Assembly: GCA_017556705.1 (NCBI GenBank)
Contig: JAFYMG010000001.1
Location: 186,001-250,000 of the forward strand
Source of the DNA: Paludibacteraceae bacterium
GTDB taxonomy: Bacteria > Bacteroidota > Bacteroidia > Bacteroidales > Paludibacteraceae
DNA length: 64,000 nt
Direction: 5' to 3'
Below are positions 60,355 to 64,000 of this stretch, piece by piece. Position 1 is the first letter of the stretch, and every line of letters starts with the position of its first letter. The translations under genes and the position numbers were made by a program. A model generated the notes under the pieces. That model ran no database searches. It was given only the letters and a program-made list of their open reading frames with translations, and had not been told where the DNA came from.

Positions 60355-62229
60355 TTATCTCCCCATTAGCACTAACAATACACTTACATCGTTAGGGCTG
60401 ACGCCTGGAATACGGCTTGCTTCGCCGATGGTAGCAGGCTTGATACGAGATAGTTTTTGGCGTGCTTCCGTGCTTAGCGACTGTACGCTATTGTAGTCAA
60501 AATCCTCTGGCAAATGGATATTATTCAAGCGTTGCAGTTTGTCCGCAGCCAATCGTTCACGCTCAATATACCCTTTATATTTGATATTGATCTCTGCACT
60601 CTCCACAATCTCATCTGCAATTCTCTCTAGTTTGTCTATTGCAGCTTTCAGCGTTGGTACTACTTCTGCTAAACCATTGATAGTCACATTAGGTCGGGCT
60701 ACCAAATCAATCAATTTCGTACCATGTTGCAATTCACCATAACCCATCTGACTGAGATAGCTATTTACCTCAGTGCGCACTGTCGTATTTCTTAACACTT
60801 CGGTCAGCATTTCCTCACCGCTTTGTTTGTAATGCAGTAGGTTCATACGGTATTCATCCACCAATCCTAGTTCATAGCAACGTGCTGTCAATCGCGCATC
60901 AGCATTATCTTGGCGTAGCAATATGCGGTACTCCGCACGCGAGGTAAACATTCTATATGGCTCATCCACACCCTTGTTCACCAAATCATCAATCAGCACA
61001 CCGATATAGCTTTCATCTCTACCCATGGTGAAGATCTTGCCTGTATTGTGAATAGCCAAGTGAGCATTCACACCTGCTACCAGTCCTTGACCTGCTGCCT
61101 CCTCATAACCCGTAGTACCATTGATCTGTCCTGCAAAATAGAGATTCTTTATCAACTTCGTTTCCAATGTATGTAGCAGTTGAGTAGGATCGAAAAAGTC
61201 ATATTCAATCGCATATCCAGGGCGATATAGCACCACATTCTCTAAGCCCTTTACTTGTTTGAGTGCCTCCCATTGAATCTGCCAAGGCAGTGATGAGGAG
61301 AATCCATTTACATAATATTCATTCGAATCCACGCCCTCTGGTTCTAAAAACAATTGGTGTGCATCTTTCTCTGCGAAAGTCACGATCTTTGTCTCAATAC
61401 TTGGACAATATCTAGGACCGATACTCTGTATCTGACCATTGTAGAGTGGAGAGTCTTCCAATCCTCCGCGCAGTACATCATGCGTTTCTGTATTGGTATA
61501 CGTAATCCAACAACTCATCTGTTTCAACTGACGTTGTACAGTATCCAAATACGAGAATGTATGATTATCCACATCGCCAGGCTGCTCAGTCATCTGACTA
61601 AAATCAATACTCCTTTTATCTATACGCGCAGGCGTTCCAGTCTTCATACGATCAGTAGCAAAGCCCAACTCGCGCAATTGTTCGGTCAATCCATAGCTCG
61701 ATGGTTCAGAGATACGACCACCTTGTATCTGTGCCTTACCAAAATGCAGCAAACCATTGAGGAAAGTGCCATTGGTCAAGATCACTGCTTGAGCCTGCAT
61801 CGTGATACCCAACAATGTCTTCACTCCACAAACCACACCATCTTTCACTACTAATTCAGTCACCATATCTTGCCAAATCTGCAAGTTATCCGTCTTGGTC
61901 AACACATCTACCCATTCCTCAATAAAGCGTTTTCTATCGCTCTGACTACGTGGACTCCACATAGCAGGACCTTTGCTACGATTAAGCATACGGAATTGAA
62001 TAGCACTCTTGTCCGTAATGATACCCATTTGTCCTCCCATAGCATCTATCTCCCTGACTATCTGACCCTTAGCTATTCCTCCTACAGCAGGATTACAACT
62101 CATCTGACCGATCTTATTCATATCCATCGTGATGAGCAATGTTTTGCTACCCATACGCGCAGCAGCACTAGCTGCTTCGCAACCTGCATGTCCAGCTCCA
62201 ACTACAATTATATCGTATTTAAATTCCAT
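60355..62229 (-). CDS. mnmG: tRNA uridine 5-carboxymethylaminomethyl modification enzyme MnmG
   Basis: With MnmE, MnmG modifies the wobble uridine of several tRNAs. The 624-residue flavoprotein has the FAD motif DIIVVGAGHAGCEAA at the N-terminus, SCNPAVGGIAKGQIVREIDA, and GRISEPSSYGLTEQL in the middle, and the C-terminal helical domain ending VSVLLVLMGR. ATG at 62229 (MEFKYDIIVVG) is chosen over an upstream extension (MVDY). The parS-like site lies just after it. Confidence 0.94.
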   Translation of the reverse strand: MEFKYDIIVVGAGHAGCEAASAAARMGSKTLLITMDMNKIGQMSCNPAVGGIAKGQIVREIDAMGGQMGIITDKSAIQFRMLNRSKGPAMWSPRSQSDRKRFIEEWVDVLTKTDNLQIWQDMVTELVVKDGVVCGVKTLLGITMQAQAVILTNGTFLNGLLHFGKAQIQGGRISEPSSYGLTEQLRELGFATDRMKTGTPARIDKRSIDFSQMTEQPGDVDNHTFSYLDTVQRQLKQMSCWITYTNTETHDVLRGGLEDSPLYNGQIQSIGPRYCPSIETKIVTFAEKDAHQLFLEPEGVDSNEYYVNGFSSSLPWQIQWEALKQVKGLENVVLYRPGYAIEYDFFDPTQLLHTLETKLIKNLYFAGQINGTTGYEEAAGQGLVAGVNAHLAIHNTGKIFTMGRDESYIGVLIDDLVNKGVDEPYRMFTSRAEYRILLRQDNADARLTARCYELGLVDEYRMNLLHYKQSGEEMLTEVLRNTTVRTEVNSYLSQMGYGELQHGTKLIDLVARPNVTINGLAEVVPTLKAAIDKLERIADEIVESAEINIKYKGYIERERLAADKLQRLNNIHLPEDFDYNSVQSLSTEARQKLSRIKPATIGEASRIPGVSPNDVSVLLVLMGR

Positions 62230-62270
62230 ATAATCAACCACTTACCTATAATATATCTTATATATACTTC

Positions 62271-62714
62271 TTATTTACCTATTACTCTACCTCGATGGTG
62301 CCATTTACCTTGTCCACTAAAACTACTCTTACCTATTGTGCGTTGTGGTGGCAAAAAAGCATCTTCTATATGTGTTAATTCTTTTACTTCGTATGTATTG
62401 GGATCCATCGTGATACCAATAATATCAAATCGTGGAACTAATTCTATCTTATAGTACTTAATATAAGCATTTGCAGCAGCTGCCATGCGACGACGCTTCA
62501 GTTCATCCACATACTCCTCTGGACGTTTACCTCCGAAAGAACTAGTGCGTGTCTTCACTTCCACAAACGCGATTTCCTTCCTATTCACCGCTATCACATC
62601 CATCTCTAGATGCCCAAACTTCCAGTTGGTATTCACCACTCGGAAGCCCTTCTTTCGCATGGTTTCACAGGCAATCTCTTCCCCCTTCTGTCCTATGATA
62701 TTATGCTCTGCCAT
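62271..62714 (-). CDS. YraN (UPF0102) family protein
   Basis: The 147-residue protein has the PD-(D/E)xK-like core of the YraN family: GQKGEEIACETMRKKGFRVVNTNWKFGHLEMDVIAVNRKEIAFVEVKTR. The family looks nuclease-like (Holliday junction resolvase fold) with undefined function. A basic, Gly-rich tail (RTIGKSSFSGQGKWHHRGRVIGK) follows. It starts 2 nt after the end of rodA. Confidence 0.85.
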   Translation of the reverse strand: MAEHNIIGQKGEEIACETMRKKGFRVVNTNWKFGHLEMDVIAVNRKEIAFVEVKTRTSSFGGKRPEEYVDELKRRRMAAAANAYIKYYKIELVPRFDIIGITMDPNTYEVKELTHIEDAFLPPQRTIGKSSFSGQGKWHHRGRVIGK

Positions 62715-62716
62715 CC

Positions 62717-64000
62717 TTATCCCTGCATCTTATACACACGAGCAGCATCCAATCGCAGCATGATTGCTAACAACAAAGTAAAACCCCAAAGCGACGAGCC
62801 ACCATAACTAAAGAACGGCAATGGAATACCAATCACAGGCAATAAACCAAGCACCATACCAATATTGATTGTTACGTGGAACAATAATATTCCTGCTACA
62901 CAATAAGCATATATCATACTAAATGTATCACGCTGTCGTTCAGCAAGATGTATGATTCTGAGGATTAACGCTAGATATAATAACAATAATCCTGCCGAAC
63001 CTACAAATCCCCATTCTTCACCTACAGTACAGAAAATAAAATCAGTATCTTGTTCAGGCACGAACTTCAATTTTGTTTGTGTACCTTGCAAGAATCCCTT
63101 TCCTATTGTTTGTCCTGAACCAATCGCGATTAATGATTGATTCACATTATATCCAGCACCCGTTGGATCATCTTTCATACCCAAAAGTACTTCAATACGG
63201 ATTCGTTGGTGAGGTTGAAGTATCTTATGGAATGCAAAATCACAACCCTGACACAAAACAGCCGATATTATCACAAATCCTACTATCCAAGCAAGTGATG
63301 TTTTTCTATTTTTAATCGCTTGCCACAACAAACAAACTGCTGTATATGCCAAACTTGCAATACCTATATAATTGAAATTAACAGGAATCCAAATATTCAA
63401 CAATAGTCCTATACCATAACAAACTGCCACACCCGCGCCCACAATAATCAACGAACGTATATCTTTTTCGTGAACAAACAACAATCCTAACACCACAGCC
63501 TCTATGGATAAGGTACTGACTAACATACCCATACTACCCAAACCAATAGGTAACGCTATTTCACCAAAACGAATCACTAGAATAAATAAGAGTATACTTA
63601 CTACTCCCCATCCTAATACATATCCAGACATACCTTGACGGTAGAATGCTAACAAAAATGATATAAATACCAATGCCGATCCCGTTTCTTTCTGAGCCAC
63701 CATAATGATCATCATTGGCACTCCTATAAGCAAGAAAGGTACGATTAAATCGCGCAAATCTCTTACTTTATACCCATACCTACTCATGTATTTTGCCACC
63801 GCAATGGCTGTGAAACATTTGGCAAATTCCGCAGGCTGCAAACTAATTGGTCCTATCGTGATCCATGACAACGATCCTTTAATATCGCGCGCTAGAATTG
63901 GTGTAATAATCAACAATAATAGCATCGCGCCATAGAAGATATACCCCAATACATCGTAAGCTTTTTCCTCAATCATCAAAATAATCGCTCCCAAACCTAC
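62717..64000 (-). CDS. rodA: Rod shape-determining protein RodA, 3' part (5' end outside window)
   Basis: RodA is the SEDS-family peptidoglycan glycosyltransferase of the elongation machinery. The open frame runs off the right edge of the window (GTA GGT before the first visible TTG), so the start is missing. About 10 membrane segments, the SEDS motifs LQPAEFAKCFTAIAVA and DDPTGAGYNVNQSLIAIGSG, and VPEQDTDFIFCTVGEEWGFVGS are visible. RodA rather than FtsW is favoured by the LKFVPEQDTDFIF segment; the distinction is not certain. Confidence 0.88.
   Translation of the reverse strand, partial: VGLGAIILMIEEKAYDVLGYIFYGAMLLLLIITPILARDIKGSLSWITIGPISLQPAEFAKCFTAIAVAKYMSRYGYKVRDLRDLIVPFLLIGVPMMIIMVAQKETGSALVFISFLLAFYRQGMSGYVLGWGVVSILLFILVIRFGEIALPIGLGSMGMLVSTLSIEAVVLGLLFVHEKDIRSLIIVGAGVAVCYGIGLLLNIWIPVNFNYIGIASLAYTAVCLLWQAIKNRKTSLAWIVGFVIISAVLCQGCDFAFHKILQPHQRIRIEVLLGMKDDPTGAGYNVNQSLIAIGSGQTIGKGFLQGTQTKLKFVPEQDTDFIFCTVGEEWGFVGSAGLLLLYLALILRIIHLAERQRDTFSMIYAYCVAGILLFHVTINIGMVLGLLPVIGIPLPFFSYGGSSLWGFTLLLAIMLRLDAARVYKMQG

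Overview
The window looks like an ordinary stretch of a Bacteroidales (Bacteroidota) chromosome, family not determined. The grounds are promoters of the Bacteroidota type (TTTG or CTTG, about 20 nt, then TAnnTTTG), an unlinked HD-lpxD-lpxC-lpxA block, a GldB homologue, a fused NfnAB, a DUF5606 protein, an S41 peptidase/DUF3316-like pair and several surface lipoproteins. Nothing in it is clearly a phage, a conjugative element or a CRISPR array.

Layout: 1-8.1 kb (+) holds the 3' part of gyrB, a LOG-family protein, a GH16-like lectin-fold protein, kdsA, kdsD, a DAHP synthase and an OPT oligopeptide transporter. 8.2-11.1 kb (+) has class II aldolase behind a hairpin-rich leader, then a succinate/acetate-type CoA-transferase gene. 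11.2-13.6 kb is an accessory patch: short-period repeats, a structured RNA module, a lipoprotein gene, and the remains of a second CoA-transferase copy split by a 198-bp inverted-repeat element. 13.6-21.7 kb (-) contains recO, a small membrane protein, phoH, an HsdR-N-like protein, glnS, lpxA, lpxC, lpxD and an HD hydrolase. 22.1-31.4 kb (+) has a polyamine-type ABC transporter (potABCD) behind an 18-bp inverted repeat, then a TPR protein and an outer-membrane barrel protein. 31.5-34.7 kb (-) has fused nfnAB and a hemerythrin-like LuxR regulator. 35.0-39.5 kb (+) has a His-rich TonB-dependent receptor, a DUF5606 protein, a Nif3-like protein and a zinc-ribbon coiled-coil protein. 39.6-45.2 kb (-) has plsC, a PfkB kinase, tRNA-Asn (+), a UvrD-type helicase and an RlmI-like methyltransferase. 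45.2-48.7 kb is a second accessory patch with the second copy of the RNA module. 48.9-64 kb (-) has an EEP hydrolase, sufS, gldB, a LolD-like ATPase, an S41 peptidase, a DUF3316-like protein, tsaE, a GNAT enzyme, an ECF sigma operon, uvrC, apt, a parS-like site, mnmG, yraN and the 3' part of rodA.

The most interesting signals lie between and inside the genes. (1) A 245-271 nt RNA module, with its own promoter, a conserved long stem, a swapped variable hairpin, a possible pseudoknot and a terminator-like 3' stem, occurs twice, each time just upstream of a gene set that includes a variable-type surface lipoprotein. (2) Many spacers are degenerate tandem repeats of 7, 9, 10 or 11 nt, with a different unit at each site; the 11-nt class is clear at five sites. 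(3) Similar G-rich short repeats also lie in frame inside kdsA, potA and tsaE, and palindromic relatives appear to supply the last codons of potA and the lolD-like gene. (4) A 200-bp segment bounded by perfect 18-bp inverted repeats ends 1 bp before the potA start codon. (5) A second CoA-transferase copy survives as a 3' fragment that keeps mostly synonymous changes, its own terminator, and an inserted 198-bp MITE-like element. All calls come from reading the sequence; no alignment or database search was run.
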